NCBI GenBank assembly: GCA_017599285.1
Contig: JAGFXX010000001.1
Location: 2,294,001-2,358,000 of the forward strand
DNA from: Cereibacter azotoformans
GTDB lineage: Bacteria > Pseudomonadota > Alphaproteobacteria > Rhodobacterales > Rhodobacteraceae
Direction of reading: 5' to 3'
DNA length: 64,000 nucleotides
Numbering within the stretch: the first letter of the stretch is position 1; each line of letters opens with the position of its first letter. Under the pieces are notes generated by a model. It worked only from the letters and a program-made list of their open reading frames with translations. It was not told the origin of the DNA and ran no database searches. The position numbers and the translations under genes are program-made. Positions 19,467-29,725 of this stretch are shown here, in pieces.

Positions 19467-20879
19467 TCAGGGCAGGAGGCGCTGCAGGGTGCGCACCGCC
19501 GTCCCGACCAACCGACTATCAAACAGTCTGGGGGAAAAATAGGCTCCTGCCGCCCGCTTGGACAGTTCGTTGAGGGTGGGATAGGGCAGCACCACACCCG
19601 CAACCGTCGAAAGCTTCGCCCCCGAGGCCAGCGCCATGGCCCAGAGGCCGATCATCTCGCCCGCGTGCGGGGCCGCGATGGACACGCCCACCGGGCGCCC
19701 GCGCGCCACCATCAGCTTCACGAGCCCTTCGGTCGCGCCCTCCGCCTGCGCCCGGTCGCTGCCCGAGACGGGCACGCGCAGCACCTCGAGCCGCGACCCA
19801 TGCCGCTCGCGCGCCTCGGCCTCGGTCAGCCCGATCTGCGCCAGCTCGGGTTCGGTGTAGGTGACATGCGGGATCAGCGCCGCAGCCTTCGACGGCAGCC
19901 CGAACAGGATCGAGCGGATCACGACCGAGGCATGGTATCCGGCCAGATGGGTGAACTGCAGCCCGCCCGCGGCATCCCCCACCGCATAGACGCGCCGGTT
20001 CGACGTCCGCAGGTCGGGGCCGACCTTCACGCCCTTCGCGGTCACCTCGACCCCCGCCGCGGCCGGATCGAGCCTCTCGAGGGCCGGCCGCCGTCCGGCC
20101 GCCACCAGCAGGTGAGAGCCCACGATCCGACGGTCTCCGGCCGTTACCGCAATCCCTTCCGGGCAGGGATCGACCGCCGCGGCCGAGGCGCCCTCGAGGA
20201 TCTCGACACCCTCGGCCCGCAGCCGCCCGAGGACGATGGCGGACAGCTCCGGGTCGTCCTTGGGCAACGCCTTGTGCCCCGCGATCACCGTCACGCGGAC
20301 CCCGAGGCGGCGATGCGCCTGCGCCATCTCGATTCCCACCGGACCGCCGCCGATGATCACCAGATGCTCCGGCCGTTCACGCAGCGCGAAAATCGTCTCG
20401 TTCGTCAGCACCTCCACCCGGTCGATGCCCGGGATGGACGGCACGACCGGACGCGAGCCGGTGGCGATCACGAAGCGCCGCGCCGTGACGGTCCGCTCGC
20501 CCACGCGCAGTTCGGCGGGCGAGACGAACCGGCCCCAGTCGCGCAGGACGCGCACGCCCAGCCCCTCGAACCGCTCCTGGCTGTCGTGGGGTGCGATGGC
20601 GGCGATGGTTCGGGCCACATGATCCTTCACGGCGGCAAAATCGATCTCGGGCTCGACCGGGCGGATGCCGAGGGGCCCGACCGTTCGCATCGCCTGCGCG
20701 GCCTTGGCCGCGGCCAGCAGCGCCTTGGAGGGCACGCAGCCCGCGTTCAGGCAGTCGCCCCCCATATCGCCCGCCTCGACCAGCACGACCCTTGCGCCCA
20801 TCTGCGCCGCCCCGGCCGCGACCGACAACCCGCCCGAGCCCGCGCCGATCACGCAGAGATCCGTCTCGATCCGCTCCAT
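19467..20879 (-). CDS. FAD-dependent pyridine nucleotide-disulfide oxidoreductase
   Basis: A 470-residue relative of dihydrolipoamide dehydrogenase and mercuric reductase. FAD (GAGSGG) and NAD (GGGPVG) motifs and the redox pair in [12 protein letters not shown] (C43, C48) are intact. The C-terminal HPTxxE motif of Lpd reads YPTLNE, so the catalytic His is Tyr, unlike true E3. There is no mercury-binding Cys pair at the C-terminus. Its start overlaps the TVP38-family stop (TGATG); this pairing recurs in many bacteria and suggests a membrane redox role with unknown substrate. Confidence 0.88.
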   Translation of the reverse strand: MERIETDLCVIGAGSGGLSVAAGAAQMGARVVLVEAGDMGGDCLNAGCVPSKALLAAAKAAQAMRTVGPLGIRPVEPEIDFAAVKDHVARTIAAIAPHDSQERFEGLGVRVLRDWGRFVSPAELRVGERTVTARRFVIATGSRPVVPSIPGIDRVEVLTNETIFALRERPEHLVIIGGGPVGIEMAQAHRRLGVRVTVIAGHKALPKDDPELSAIVLGRLRAEGVEILEGASAAAVDPCPEGIAVTAGDRRIVGSHLLVAAGRRPALERLDPAAAGVEVTAKGVKVGPDLRTSNRRVYAVGDAAGGLQFTHLAGYHASVVIRSILFGLPSKAAALIPHVTYTEPELAQIGLTEAEARERHGSRLEVLRVPVSGSDRAQAEGATEGLVKLMVARGRPVGVSIAAPHAGEMIGLWAMALASGAKLSTVAGVVLPYPTLNELSKRAAGAYFSPRLFDSRLVGTAVRTLQRLLP

Positions 20880-21622
20880 CACCGCCCCCTTCGTGCGAGT
20901 CTGAGCACGATAGGCAGCGCCGAGAGCGCGGCAAGGCCCAGAAGCGGCCCGAGCACCTGTGGGGTGAAGATGATGCCCAGATCCGGCGCTTCGCCGCGCG
21001 CCAGAACCGCCCCGAGGCCGGTGCCGACCGACGTATAGACCAGCGCTCCCGGCAGGATGCCGAGCACGGTCGATATGGCAAAGCGGTGCAGCGGCACGTT
21101 CAGGAACGCGGGCAGGAGGTTGGCCACGAAGAAGGGCACGACAGGCACCAGCCGCATGAGGAACAGCACCGACCATTCGCTTTCCTTCAGCCCCGCCTGA
21201 AGCCGAGCCACCGCCCCGCCCTGCGCGGCCATCCGTGCCGCAATGCTCGCGCCGAAGCCCGCGCGCGCGGCGAGAAACAGAAGCACCGCTCCGGCCGAGG
21301 CCGCCGCGACATTGTAGAGCACGCCGGGAAAGAGGCCGAAGAGAAAGCCTCCGGTCAGCGTGCAGATCAGCGCCCCCGGCAGGCTGAACAGGACGATGGC
21401 CATGTAGGCCGCGACGAAGGTCAGGGCCGCCGCCGCGTGATTGGCGTCGCGGAAGGCCAGCAACGCCTCGCGGTGCCGCGCCAGCCCCTCGAACGACAGC
21501 CGGTCATGCAGCAGGAGGGCGCCTCCGATCGCGACCACGAGGATCAACAGGATGGGCAGGCGGCGGGCGAGGGCGGGGGATCGGCTGAGGGACAAGGGCG
21601 GCTCCTGGCGGGTCGCCCACAA
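20879..21622 (-). CDS. TVP38/TMEM64 (DedA-like) family membrane protein
   Basis: A 247-residue membrane protein with an N-terminal helix and the family core: the conserved [18 protein letters not shown] segment and the later [19 protein letters not shown] stretch. DedA-superfamily proteins are linked to lipid scrambling or proton-coupled transport. It is translationally coupled to the downstream flavin oxidoreductase and divergent from rpmH. Confidence 0.88.
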   Translation of the reverse strand: MWATRQEPPLSLSRSPALARRLPILLILVVAIGGALLLHDRLSFEGLARHREALLAFRDANHAAAALTFVAAYMAIVLFSLPGALICTLTGGFLFGLFPGVLYNVAAASAGAVLLFLAARAGFGASIAARMAAQGGAVARLQAGLKESEWSVLFLMRLVPVVPFFVANLLPAFLNVPLHRFAISTVLGILPGALVYTSVGTGLGAVLARGEAPDLGIIFTPQVLGPLLGLAALSALPIVLRLARRGR

Positions 21623-21691
21623 GATGGGGCCGAGGGGCGCCGGCGGCCAGTGTCGCCGGGGCCCGAGCCCGATTTTCTTGAACCGGACGAA

Positions 21692-21720
21692 TTGACTTGC
21701 GCCCGCGTCGCCACTAAGAG
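21692..21720 (+). promoter_or_regulatory. Probable housekeeping sigma promoter for rpmH
   Basis: TTGACT at 21692-21697 and TAAGAG at 21715-21720 are separated by exactly 17 bp, about 68 bp upstream of rpmH. This is the clearest sigma-70 type promoter in the window and fits a highly expressed ribosomal protein gene. Confidence 0.65.
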
Positions 21721-21787
21721 GCGGGCTTCAAAGGAACGTGGCCTGCGAATCCGCGGGGGTTCCGGCTGCATACCTAGGAGATCCGCG

Positions 21788-21922
21788 ATGAAGCGCACTT
21801 TTCAACCGTCGAACCTGGTCCGTGCGCGTCGCCACGGCTTCCGCGCGCGCATGGCCACCAAGGGCGGCCGCCTCGTGCTGAACGCCCGCCGCGCCAAGGG
21901 CCGCAAGAAGCTCTCGGCCTGA
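21788..21922 (+). CDS. rpmH: 50S ribosomal protein L34
   Basis: A 44-residue basic protein beginning [18 protein letters not shown], the universally recognisable L34 sequence. AGGAG sits 8 bp before the start. It precedes rnpA by 22 bp in the conserved rpmH-rnpA-yidD order. Confidence 0.98.
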   Translation: MKRTFQPSNLVRARRHGFRARMATKGGRLVLNARRAKGRKKLSA

Positions 21923-21944
21923 GCGACGCCCCGGGCCCAGTGAC

Positions 21945-22358
21945 ATGACGCCGCCGGAGGCCGGAGGGACGGGCAGCGATGCCGCGCCCGCCGGATGTCC
22001 GGCGGCGTCGCCACATCCTGCGCCCGAAATTCTGAGGAAGCGCGCCGATTTCCTGCGCGCCGCCCAGGCCCGGCGTCAGGGAACGCCCGGCTTCCTGCTG
22101 CAGGCCCGGCGCCGCGAGGCGGAGGGCGGCATTCGCGTGGGCTTCACCTGCTCGAAGAAGGTCGGCAACGCCGTCATGCGCAACCGCGCCAAGCGGCGGC
22201 TCCGCGCGCTTGCGCGCGAGCTGCTGACGACGAGGGGGCATCCGGGTTGGGACTACGTCCTCGTAGGCCGTCCGGGGGCCACGATCGAGCGTCCCTACGC
22301 CGCGCTGCTCGCCGATCTCGAACGGGCGCTGCGCCAGATCCACGGCGAGCGGGGATGA
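21945..22358 (+). CDS. rnpA: Ribonuclease P protein component
   Basis: A 137-residue basic protein that assists the RNase P RNA in tRNA 5' maturation. The signature [15 protein letters not shown] is present. The N-terminal 28 or so residues are Pro/Ala-rich and probably not part of the fold; the conserved part begins near ILRKRADF. Its stop overlaps the yidD start as ATGA. Confidence 0.94.
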   Translation: MTPPEAGGTGSDAAPAGCPAASPHPAPEILRKRADFLRAAQARRQGTPGFLLQARRREAEGGIRVGFTCSKKVGNAVMRNRAKRRLRALARELLTTRGHPGWDYVLVGRPGATIERPYAALLADLERALRQIHGERG

Positions 22359-22609
22359 GCCCTCTCGCGCAGATCTTCGCGCTGCCGGTGCGGGCCTACC
22401 GCCTGCTCCTCAGCCCCTGGGTCGGCCACGGCTGCCGCTACCAGCCCACCTGCTCGGTCTATGCGCTCGAGGCGCTCGAGCGGCACGGCGCGCTGAAGGG
22501 CGGCTGGCTCGCCGCCCGCCGCATTCTGCGCTGTCATCCCTGGGGCGGGTCGGGCTACGATCCCGTGCCGGGCGCCGATCCCGAGCACGACCGGCGCCCG
22601 CGCGGCTGA
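22355..22609 (+). CDS. yidD: Membrane protein insertion efficiency factor YidD
   Basis: An 84-residue protein with the typical YidD arrangement: [18 protein letters not shown] and a later [17 protein letters not shown]. It assists YidC-dependent insertion. It starts inside the rnpA stop. In many relatives yidC is close by, but here a degenerate ttcA-like segment and rnhB follow instead. Confidence 0.93.
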   Translation: MSPLAQIFALPVRAYRLLLSPWVGHGCRYQPTCSVYALEALERHGALKGGWLAARRILRCHPWGGSGYDPVPGADPEHDRRPRG

Positions 22610-22615
22610 GCGCCC

Positions 22616-22780
22616 GTGCTCGACGATCGGGACGAGATCCATCCGCTGCTCGCCGGAGCCCCACAGACGACTCGAGTTGCGCAAGCGCATCGGGCGCGAG
22701 GTCCGCAAGGCGATCGGGACCTGCGGCATGGTCCAGCGCGGCGCGCGCTGGACTCGTCTGCCTGTCGGCGGCGAGGGGCA
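22616..22780 (+). pseudogene. Decayed 5' remnant of ttcA (tRNA 2-thiocytidine synthetase)
   Basis: Reading across three frames recovers an N-terminal TtcA-like sequence: IHPLLAGAPQTT (from 22616), then ELRKRIGREVRKAIG and GMVQRGARW after an apparent +1 insertion near 22672. LVCLS then follows another extra base near 22751. The next bases would give the PP-loop SGG only with one more indel, and the match then stops. No open frame spans it. E. coli TtcA has the matching LQKRLRRNVGEAIADFNM...MVCLSGGKDS region. This is a truncated, frameshifted relic. Confidence 0.7.
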
Positions 22781-22834
22781 GGCCATCTTCCGCGGCCTCT
22801 TTTCCCGCAGGCGTCCTGCGGCTAAAGCTCGGCC

Positions 22835-23471
22835 ATGGAGATTGCCTGCCCCGACTGGAGCCACGAATCCGCCGCCTTCGCCGAGGGCTTTACCTGCATC
22901 GTCGGTGTGGACGAGGTCGGCCGCGGCCCGCTGGCAGGCCCGGTGACCGCCGCCGCCGTGCGGCTCTTTCCCGGACGCGTCCCCGAGGGCCTCAACGACA
23001 GCAAGAAGCTCACCGCCGCCCGGCGCGAGACGCTCGCCGCCGAGATCCTCGCGGTGGCCGAAGTGTCGGTGGCGCACGCCTCGGTCGAAGAGATCGACCG
23101 GCTCAACATCCTGCAGGCAAGCCATCTGGCCATGGCGCGGGCGCTGGCGGGGCTGCCCTGCCCGCCCGATTTCGCGCTGATCGACGGCCACCTGATCCCG
23201 AAGGGCCTCGCCCACCGCTGCCGGGCCATCGTGAAGGGCGATGCGCTGTGCCTGTCGATCGCCGCCGCCTCGATCGTGGCCAAGGTCGCCCGCGACCGCA
23301 TCATGGTGGATTTGGAGCAACAGCATCCCGGCTACGGCTGGCGCACCAACGCCGGTTACGGCACACGGGATCATCTTCAGGCTCTTCTAAATCTTGGCCC
23401 GACCCCTCACCATAGGCGTTCCTTCAAACCCGTCCACAACATCTTGTATCAAGAGGCTTCCGTAAGCCCTT

Positions 23472-23473
<2 letters not shown>
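22835..23473 (+). CDS. rnhB: Ribonuclease HII
   Basis: A 212-residue enzyme that cleaves RNA in RNA-DNA hybrids and single ribonucleotides in DNA. The active-site [11 protein letters not shown] is followed by [15 protein letters not shown] and [12 protein letters not shown], supplying the acidic residues. The gene abuts ccrM, with 88 bp between. The start at 22835 is the first ATG after the ttcA relic. Confidence 0.95.
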
Positions 23474-24680
<1,207 letters not shown>

Positions 24681-24735
24681 TCCTCGGACATCCGGTTCCG
24701 CCTGTGCCGTCGGTCCTGCGCCACGGCACCACTTC

Positions 24736-24765
24736 CCTCGCCGTGTCCTCACGGCGAGGTCTTTT
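24736..24765. terminator. Terminator between ccrM and the AlkB-like gene
   Basis: CCTCGCCGTG and CACGGCGAGG form a 10-bp stem with a TCCT loop, followed by TCTTTTC on the plus strand. It is a strong rho-independent terminator for ccrM. Confidence 0.85.
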
Positions 24766-24834
24766 CGTGTGGCGGATCGCCCGGACCGGGCCGAAGACGT
24801 GTCCCCGCCGGATCGCCCGGCGGGGATCTGCCCG

Positions 24835-26112
24835 TCAGATCGCGGGCTCGCTCTTCTGCGTCTCGGGGGCAGCGGCCGGCGCAGCGGCGACACGGGGCGC
24901 CTCGGCCGGCGGGGGGCTGGCGACAGCACCGCTGGGGGCGACCGGCTCCGCCGGGGCTGGTGCGGCTGCGGGCGGGCCACTGTCGAGGGGCGCCCAGTCC
25001 GTGACGTCGGGATAGTAGGTCTTCCGCCAGTCGAGCAGGCGCGGGTTCATCCGGCTGTGCCAGACCTTCGGGAAGAGCGCCAGGGCCGCCATCTGCAGGA
25101 AGCCGTGGGGCAGTTGCGGGGCCTGCTGCTCGGGCAAGGCCTGCAGCAGCGGGTAGCGCCGCTCGGGATGGGCGTGATGGTCCGAATGGCGCTGAAGGTT
25201 GATCAGCAGCCGGTTCGAGGCCTTGCCATCCGCGTTCCAGCTGTGATGCGGCATGACAGGCTCGGGCGTGCCGTCCGGCAGGATGCGGCGGGTGAGGCCG
25301 TAATGCCCGACAAAGTTCAGCAACTCGAGCTGGCAGACCGCCACGAAGGCCTGCACGAGGAACAGCAGAAGCCCCTGCGCCCCGCCCAGTGCGAGCGCAA
25401 GGCCCACCATCACGATCTGCAGCGCCCCATAGACCCAGAACGGGTTCCTCAGCGAATGGAGAGGCCGACCCATGTGCTTGAGCTGCTCCGCCTCGACTTC
25501 CCAGGCGTGCCTGTGCCCTCCGGCAAGGACGCGCTGGAAGTAGCGGTAGAAATCCTCGCCGGGGCGGGCCGTCGCCGGATCCTGCAGCGTGCCGACATGA
25601 AGATCGTGGACCTTCAGCCGCTCCGTGCGGACGTGGCTGTAGAGGGTCATGGCGAGAAGGATGTCGCCCAGCCAGCGTTCGAGCCGGCTGTTGCGGTGAA
25701 CAAGCTCGTGGGCATAGACCATGCCGACAAGTCCGGTCATCACGCCGATGCCGAGGAAGAGGCCGATCTTCTCGATCAGGCCGAGGTGGGCGGCGTGGCT
25801 GACATATCCGACGAGGCCGAAGACCAGCAGGAACTGGATCGGCACCCATATCATGGTGAGAAGACGGAACCAGAACAGGTCCTTCTCGTCCGTCGCGGGG
25901 TCCTCGTTCGTCGTGTCCTTCTTGAACACGAGATCGAGCAGAGCGAAGAGCCCCCAGCCGAAGAGGGGCAACAGCAGGATCGTCCAGCCGCCATAGGCGG
26001 CGCCGATCAGGGCAAGGGGCACCATCGCGAGCGAGATCGCGAAGGGCAGCGCGCGCTTGAGATGCGCGATCGGTGGCGGGTTTGGCGTCACGACGTCAGG
26101 AGGAGAAACCAT
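24835..26112 (-). CDS. AlkB-like membrane di-iron oxygenase with altered histidine box 2
   Basis: A 425-residue multi-spanning protein of the alkane monooxygenase/fatty acid desaturase superfamily. Box 1 (HELVHR, 135-140) and box 3 (LQRHSDHH, 306-313) are canonical. Box 2, normally EHxxGHH, reads ERLKVHDLH at 164-172, retaining one aligned His plus an extra H172. The HYG motif reads NFVGHYGLTR rather than NYxEHYGL. A Pro/Ala-rich tail of about 50 residues follows. The substrate is unknown and need not be an alkane. It lies 36 bp downstream of mutY on the same strand. Confidence 0.82.
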   Translation of the reverse strand: MVSPPDVVTPNPPPIAHLKRALPFAISLAMVPLALIGAAYGGWTILLLPLFGWGLFALLDLVFKKDTTNEDPATDEKDLFWFRLLTMIWVPIQFLLVFGLVGYVSHAAHLGLIEKIGLFLGIGVMTGLVGMVYAHELVHRNSRLERWLGDILLAMTLYSHVRTERLKVHDLHVGTLQDPATARPGEDFYRYFQRVLAGGHRHAWEVEAEQLKHMGRPLHSLRNPFWVYGALQIVMVGLALALGGAQGLLLFLVQAFVAVCQLELLNFVGHYGLTRRILPDGTPEPVMPHHSWNADGKASNRLLINLQRHSDHHAHPERRYPLLQALPEQQAPQLPHGFLQMAALALFPKVWHSRMNPRLLDWRKTYYPDVTDWAPLDSGPPAAAPAPAEPVAPSGAVASPPPAEAPRVAAAPAAAPETQKSEPAI

Positions 26113-26148
26113 TTCACTACTCCACTTGCTACGGTCGATCCGCGGAGA

Positions 26149-27258
26149 CTAGTCGAGTCGCGCCTCCCCCCTCGGGTGACGGATCGCCGCTGCGGCAACG
26201 TTCCATGCCTTTTGCATCACGGTGGGAAGACTGGACGGGCGGAACCGCTCGTGCGGCACGAAGCTCCCTCGGGCGGGCACCGCCTCCTGGGCCACCTCGG
26301 CCAGCAGCACCGAAAGCCGCAGGTGGAAATGGCTGAAGGTGTGACGCACCTCGACGCCCGTCGCGCGCCAGTCCGCCGCGATCGGCGGATCGGTCGGCCC
26401 GCCGCTCCGGTCCCAGTCGGTTCCCGGCCAGCCGAGCATCCCCCCCAGCATCCCCGTCTCGGGCCGCGTCTCGAGAAGCAGCGCCCCGTCGGCCCGGACG
26501 GCGATCCAGAGCGTGCCTTCGCGGACGGGCTTGACGGCCTTGGGTGCCTTGCGGGGCAACTCAACCTCAAGACCGTCGCGCCGGGCCGCGCAGTCCGGGC
26601 CAAGCGGGCAGAGGCTGCAGACCGGCTTTCTCGGGGTGCAGATCGTCGCGCCGAGATCCATCATCGCCTGAGCATGGTCGCCCGGCCGCTCCTGCGGGGT
26701 GATGGCGGCGGCCAGACGGGTCAGCGCGGGCTTGGCCGCCGGAAGCGGGGTCTCGACCCGGAAAAGGCGCGCAACCACGCGCTCGACATTGCCATCTACC
26801 ACGGTCGCGGGCTCGTCGAAGGCGATGGCCGCCACGGCAGCGGCCGTGTAGGGGCCGACGCCCGGCAGGGTCAGCAGGCCGTCGCGCGTCTCGGGGAAGC
26901 GGCCGCCGTGATCGGCCACCACCGCCCGCGCCCCCCTCAGCAGGTTGCGCGCGCGGGCGTAGTAGCCCAGCCCCGCCCATTCGGCCATGACCTCGGCATC
27001 CTCGGCCGCCGCGAGCGCCCCCACATCGGGCCACCGCTCGGTGAAGCGACGGAAATAGCTCCGCACCGCGGCCACCGTCGTCTGCTGGAGCATGATTTCC
27101 GACAACCAGACCCGGTAGGGATCGGGCCGCACGCCGGCGCGCCGGTCGGCCGGGCCCACGCGCCACGGCATCTCGCGCGCGTGGCGGTCATACCAGCCAA
27201 GCAGGCGGGCCGAGATGTCCGCCACCTCCTCCTCCGGGCTTTCCTCGGTGTCACGCAA
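26149..27258 (-). CDS. mutY: A/G-specific adenine DNA glycosylase
   Basis: A 369-residue base-excision enzyme that removes A opposite 8-oxoG. The helix-hairpin-helix LPGVGPYTAAAVAAIAF is followed by the catalytic Asp in VVDGNVERV and the four-Cys [4Fe-4S] loop CTPRKPVCSLCPLGPDC. A NUDIX-like C-terminal domain includes the FSHFHL motif that reads 8-oxoG. It is divergent from the DciA-like gene, with 81 bp between. Confidence 0.95.
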   Translation of the reverse strand: MRDTEESPEEEVADISARLLGWYDRHAREMPWRVGPADRRAGVRPDPYRVWLSEIMLQQTTVAAVRSYFRRFTERWPDVGALAAAEDAEVMAEWAGLGYYARARNLLRGARAVVADHGGRFPETRDGLLTLPGVGPYTAAAVAAIAFDEPATVVDGNVERVVARLFRVETPLPAAKPALTRLAAAITPQERPGDHAQAMMDLGATICTPRKPVCSLCPLGPDCAARRDGLEVELPRKAPKAVKPVREGTLWIAVRADGALLLETRPETGMLGGMLGWPGTDWDRSGGPTDPPIAADWRATGVEVRHTFSHFHLRLSVLLAEVAQEAVPARGSFVPHERFRPSSLPTVMQKAWNVAAAAIRHPRGEARLD

Positions 27259-27339
27259 TCTTTATGCTCTCCCCTGCACCGCGGCTCTGGCGCCCCCGGG
27301 CGCGGCGCCTAAGATAGGCGCGCGATCAGGAATGAACAG

Positions 27340-27870
27340 ATGACCCGAGCCCCCGCTCCACCTCCAGCCAAGCAGAACCGCCGGATGCGCGGGTTCGAGG
27401 CGGCGTCGGGGCTGCTGCAGGAGCGGATCCGCAAGGCCGGCGAGAAGCGGGGCTTTGCCGTGACGCGGCTTCTCACCCACTGGCCCGAGGTTGCGGGCGA
27501 GGATCTGGCCCGCATCACCCGGCCGGTGAAGGTGGGCTACGGCGCCCGCGAGGGCTTTGGCGCGACGCTCACGATCCTTGTCTCGTCCGCCCATGCGCCG
27601 CTCGTGCAGATGCAGCTTCCGACCTTGAAGGAGCGGGTGAACGCCTGCTACGGCTATGCGGCGATCCACCGGATCGTGCTGACACAGACGGCACCTTCCG
27701 GTTTTGCCGAGGGGCAGGCCCTGTTCGATCCGGCCCCTCCGGCGCCCCGCGCCGCCGATCCGGTCGTCAAGGCGCGCGCGGCCGCGGCCGCCGATGGCGT
27801 GCAGGACGAGGGCCTGCGGGCGGCCCTTGAAAGGCTCGCCGAGAATTTCCTATCACGCTCCAAAGCATGA
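27340..27870 (+). CDS. DUF721/DciA-like protein
   Basis: A 176-residue protein with a basic N-terminus and the DUF721 core (VTRLLTHWPEVAGEDLARITRPVKV in outline, about 40-65), as in DciA proteins that help load replicative helicase. Whether this one is the functional DciA is inferred. The disordered, Ala/Pro-rich C-terminal half is usual. The stop overlaps the DsbA-family start (ATGA). Confidence 0.8.
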   Translation: MTRAPAPPPAKQNRRMRGFEAASGLLQERIRKAGEKRGFAVTRLLTHWPEVAGEDLARITRPVKVGYGAREGFGATLTILVSSAHAPLVQMQLPTLKERVNACYGYAAIHRIVLTQTAPSGFAEGQALFDPAPPAPRAADPVVKARAAAAADGVQDEGLRAALERLAENFLSRSKA

Positions 27871-28553
27871 AGAGGCACGGAATGGTCAAGAAACTCGGGC
27901 TGGCGGCGCTGGCACTCACCACGGTCGCGGGCTTCGCGCTCTGGAACGGCGGCCGCGAGCCGGCACAGACGCTGCTGCCGCCGATGGCGGCCTCGGCGCA
28001 GGAAGCCGGCTCGTCCGAGACGGCCCCCGTGATCGAGGACATGGTGATGGGCGCCGAGGATGCGCCGGTCACGATCGTCGAATATTCCTCCTTCACCTGC
28101 CCGCACTGCGCCACCTTCGAGAAGGAGGTGCTGACACCGCTCAAGCGCGACTACATCGACACCGGCAAGGTGCGCTTCGTCTATCGCGAGGTCTATTTCG
28201 ACCGCTACGGTCTCTGGGCCGCGATGGTGGCGCGCTGCGGTGGCGAGATGCGCTACTTCGGCATCGCCGATCTGATCTTTGACCAGCAGCAGGAATGGGT
28301 GACGAACGACCCGGCGCAGGTTGCGGAAAACCTCCGCAGAATCGGCAAGACGGCCGGGCTCGACGATGCGGCGCTCGACGCCTGCATGAACGATCAGGCC
28401 AAGGCCGAAGCGATGGTTGCCGCCTTCCAGAAGAACACGCAGGCCGACGACATCACCGCGACCCCCTCGCTGATCATCAACGGCACCAAGCATTCGAACA
28501 TGGGCTACGACGAGCTGCGCAAGATCATCGAGGCGGAGCTGGCCAAGGGATGA
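27867..28553 (+). CDS. DsbA-family thioredoxin-like oxidoreductase
   Basis: A 228-residue exported protein with a signal peptide or anchor (residues 7-25) and a CPHC redox motif at 78-81, followed by a DsbA-like insertion and the cis-Pro region TPSLIINGT. It likely catalyses periplasmic disulfide formation and resembles the DsbA subgroup next to DUF721 genes in alphaproteobacteria. The start may instead be M6 (27882). Its stop overlaps the next gene. Confidence 0.87.
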   Translation: MKRHGMVKKLGLAALALTTVAGFALWNGGREPAQTLLPPMAASAQEAGSSETAPVIEDMVMGAEDAPVTIVEYSSFTCPHCATFEKEVLTPLKRDYIDTGKVRFVYREVYFDRYGLWAAMVARCGGEMRYFGIADLIFDQQQEWVTNDPAQVAENLRRIGKTAGLDDAALDACMNDQAKAEAMVAAFQKNTQADDITATPSLIINGTKHSNMGYDELRKIIEAELAKG

Positions 28554-29695
28554 GCACGCCCCTAGCCGGCGTCCGGGTCGTGGAACTGGCCCGGATCCTG
28601 GCCGGCCCCTGGGCGGGGCAGGTGCTGGCGGACCTTGGCGCGGATGTCGTCAAGGTCGAGGCGCCCGAGGGCGACGACACCCGTCGCTGGGGCCCTCCGT
28701 TCATCGAGCGCGAGGGCGACCGGTCCGCCGCCTATTTCCACGCCGCGAACCGCGGCAAGCGGTCGGTCACCGCCGACTTCCGCACGGCCGAGGGGCAGCA
28801 GATCGTGCGCCTTCTGGTGGCCGAGGCCGACGTCGTGATCGAGAATTTCAAGGTCGGCGGGCTTGCGAAATACGGGCTCGACTGGCCGTCGCTGCGCGAG
28901 GTGAACCCGCGCCTTGTCTATTGCTCGATCACGGGCTTCGGGCAGGACGGGCCCTACGCGCACCGGGCCGGCTACGATTTCATCATCCAGGGCATGGCCG
29001 GGCTGATGAGCGTGACCGGCGCGGCCGAGGGCCAGCCGCAGAAGGTGGGCGTGGCCGTCACCGACGTCTTCACCGGCATCTATGCCGCGACGGCGATCCT
29101 GGCCGCCCTCCACCAGCGGGCCAGCACGGGGCGCGGGCAGCAGATCGACATGGCGCTGATGGATGTGGCCACCGGCATCATGGCCAATCAGGCCATGAAC
29201 TATCTCGCGACCGGCACGGCCCCGCGCAAGATGGGCAACGAGCATCCGAACCTCGCGCCCTATGCCGTCTTCGATTGCGCCGATGGCTGGATCATCATCG
29301 CGACGGGCAATGATGGGCAATACCGCAGGCTCTGCGGCTTGCTCGGGCTGCCGGGCCTCGCCACGGCGCCGGCCTTTCTCACCAACGCCGACCGGGTGGC
29401 GAACCGGGCCGAGCTGACGCGCGCGTTGACCGCTGTCACCTCGGGCTGGAGGAAGGCCGACCTGCTGGCCGCCTGCGAGGCCGAAGGCGTTCCCGCCGGT
29501 CCGATCAACGACATGGGCGAGGTGTTCGCCGATCCCCAGATCCTCCACCGCGGGATGCGCATCGCGCCCGAGGGGGTGCCGGGCGTGCGCTCGCCCTTCC
29601 GCTTCTCGGAGGCGGAGCTGGCGCTCGGCCGCCCGGCCCCGCGGCTTGGCGAGCATCAGGCCGAGGTGCTGGGCACCCCGGCGGAGCAGGACTGA
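28550..29695 (+). CDS. CoA-transferase family III (CaiB/BaiF) protein
   Basis: A 381-residue enzyme with the family opening LAGVRVVELARILAGPWAGQVLADLGADVVKVE and the catalytic Asp in the AGYDFIIQG region. Family III enzymes move CoA between acyl groups, but the substrate here cannot be assigned. The start at 28550 overlaps the DsbA-like stop (ATGA), which makes the unrelated trio DciA-DsbA-CoA transferase a coupled transcript. Confidence 0.88.
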   Translation: MSTPLAGVRVVELARILAGPWAGQVLADLGADVVKVEAPEGDDTRRWGPPFIEREGDRSAAYFHAANRGKRSVTADFRTAEGQQIVRLLVAEADVVIENFKVGGLAKYGLDWPSLREVNPRLVYCSITGFGQDGPYAHRAGYDFIIQGMAGLMSVTGAAEGQPQKVGVAVTDVFTGIYAATAILAALHQRASTGRGQQIDMALMDVATGIMANQAMNYLATGTAPRKMGNEHPNLAPYAVFDCADGWIIIATGNDGQYRRLCGLLGLPGLATAPAFLTNADRVANRAELTRALTAVTSGWRKADLLAACEAEGVPAGPINDMGEVFADPQILHRGMRIAPEGVPGVRSPFRFSEAELALGRPAPRLGEHQAEVLGTPAEQD

Positions 29696-29725
29696 CGCGG
29701 CGGGGCCTCAGGCCTGCCGCGTCAG
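29692..29725. terminator. Inverted repeat spanning stops of convergent genes
   Basis: CTGACGCGGC and GCCGCGTCAG form a 10-bp stem that includes both the CoA-transferase stop and the lpxK stop. It can fold in either transcript and likely ends both. Confidence 0.6.

Noticed and set aside
19467-21176. Start of the flavin oxidoreductase at 21176 (569 codons)
   Set aside because: The extra residues are an out-of-frame reading of the TVP38 gene; the FAD fold begins right after the ATG at 20879.
22677-22946. 89-codon open frame as a real gene
   Set aside because: Its first part is the ttcA relic and the rest overlaps rnhB out of frame.
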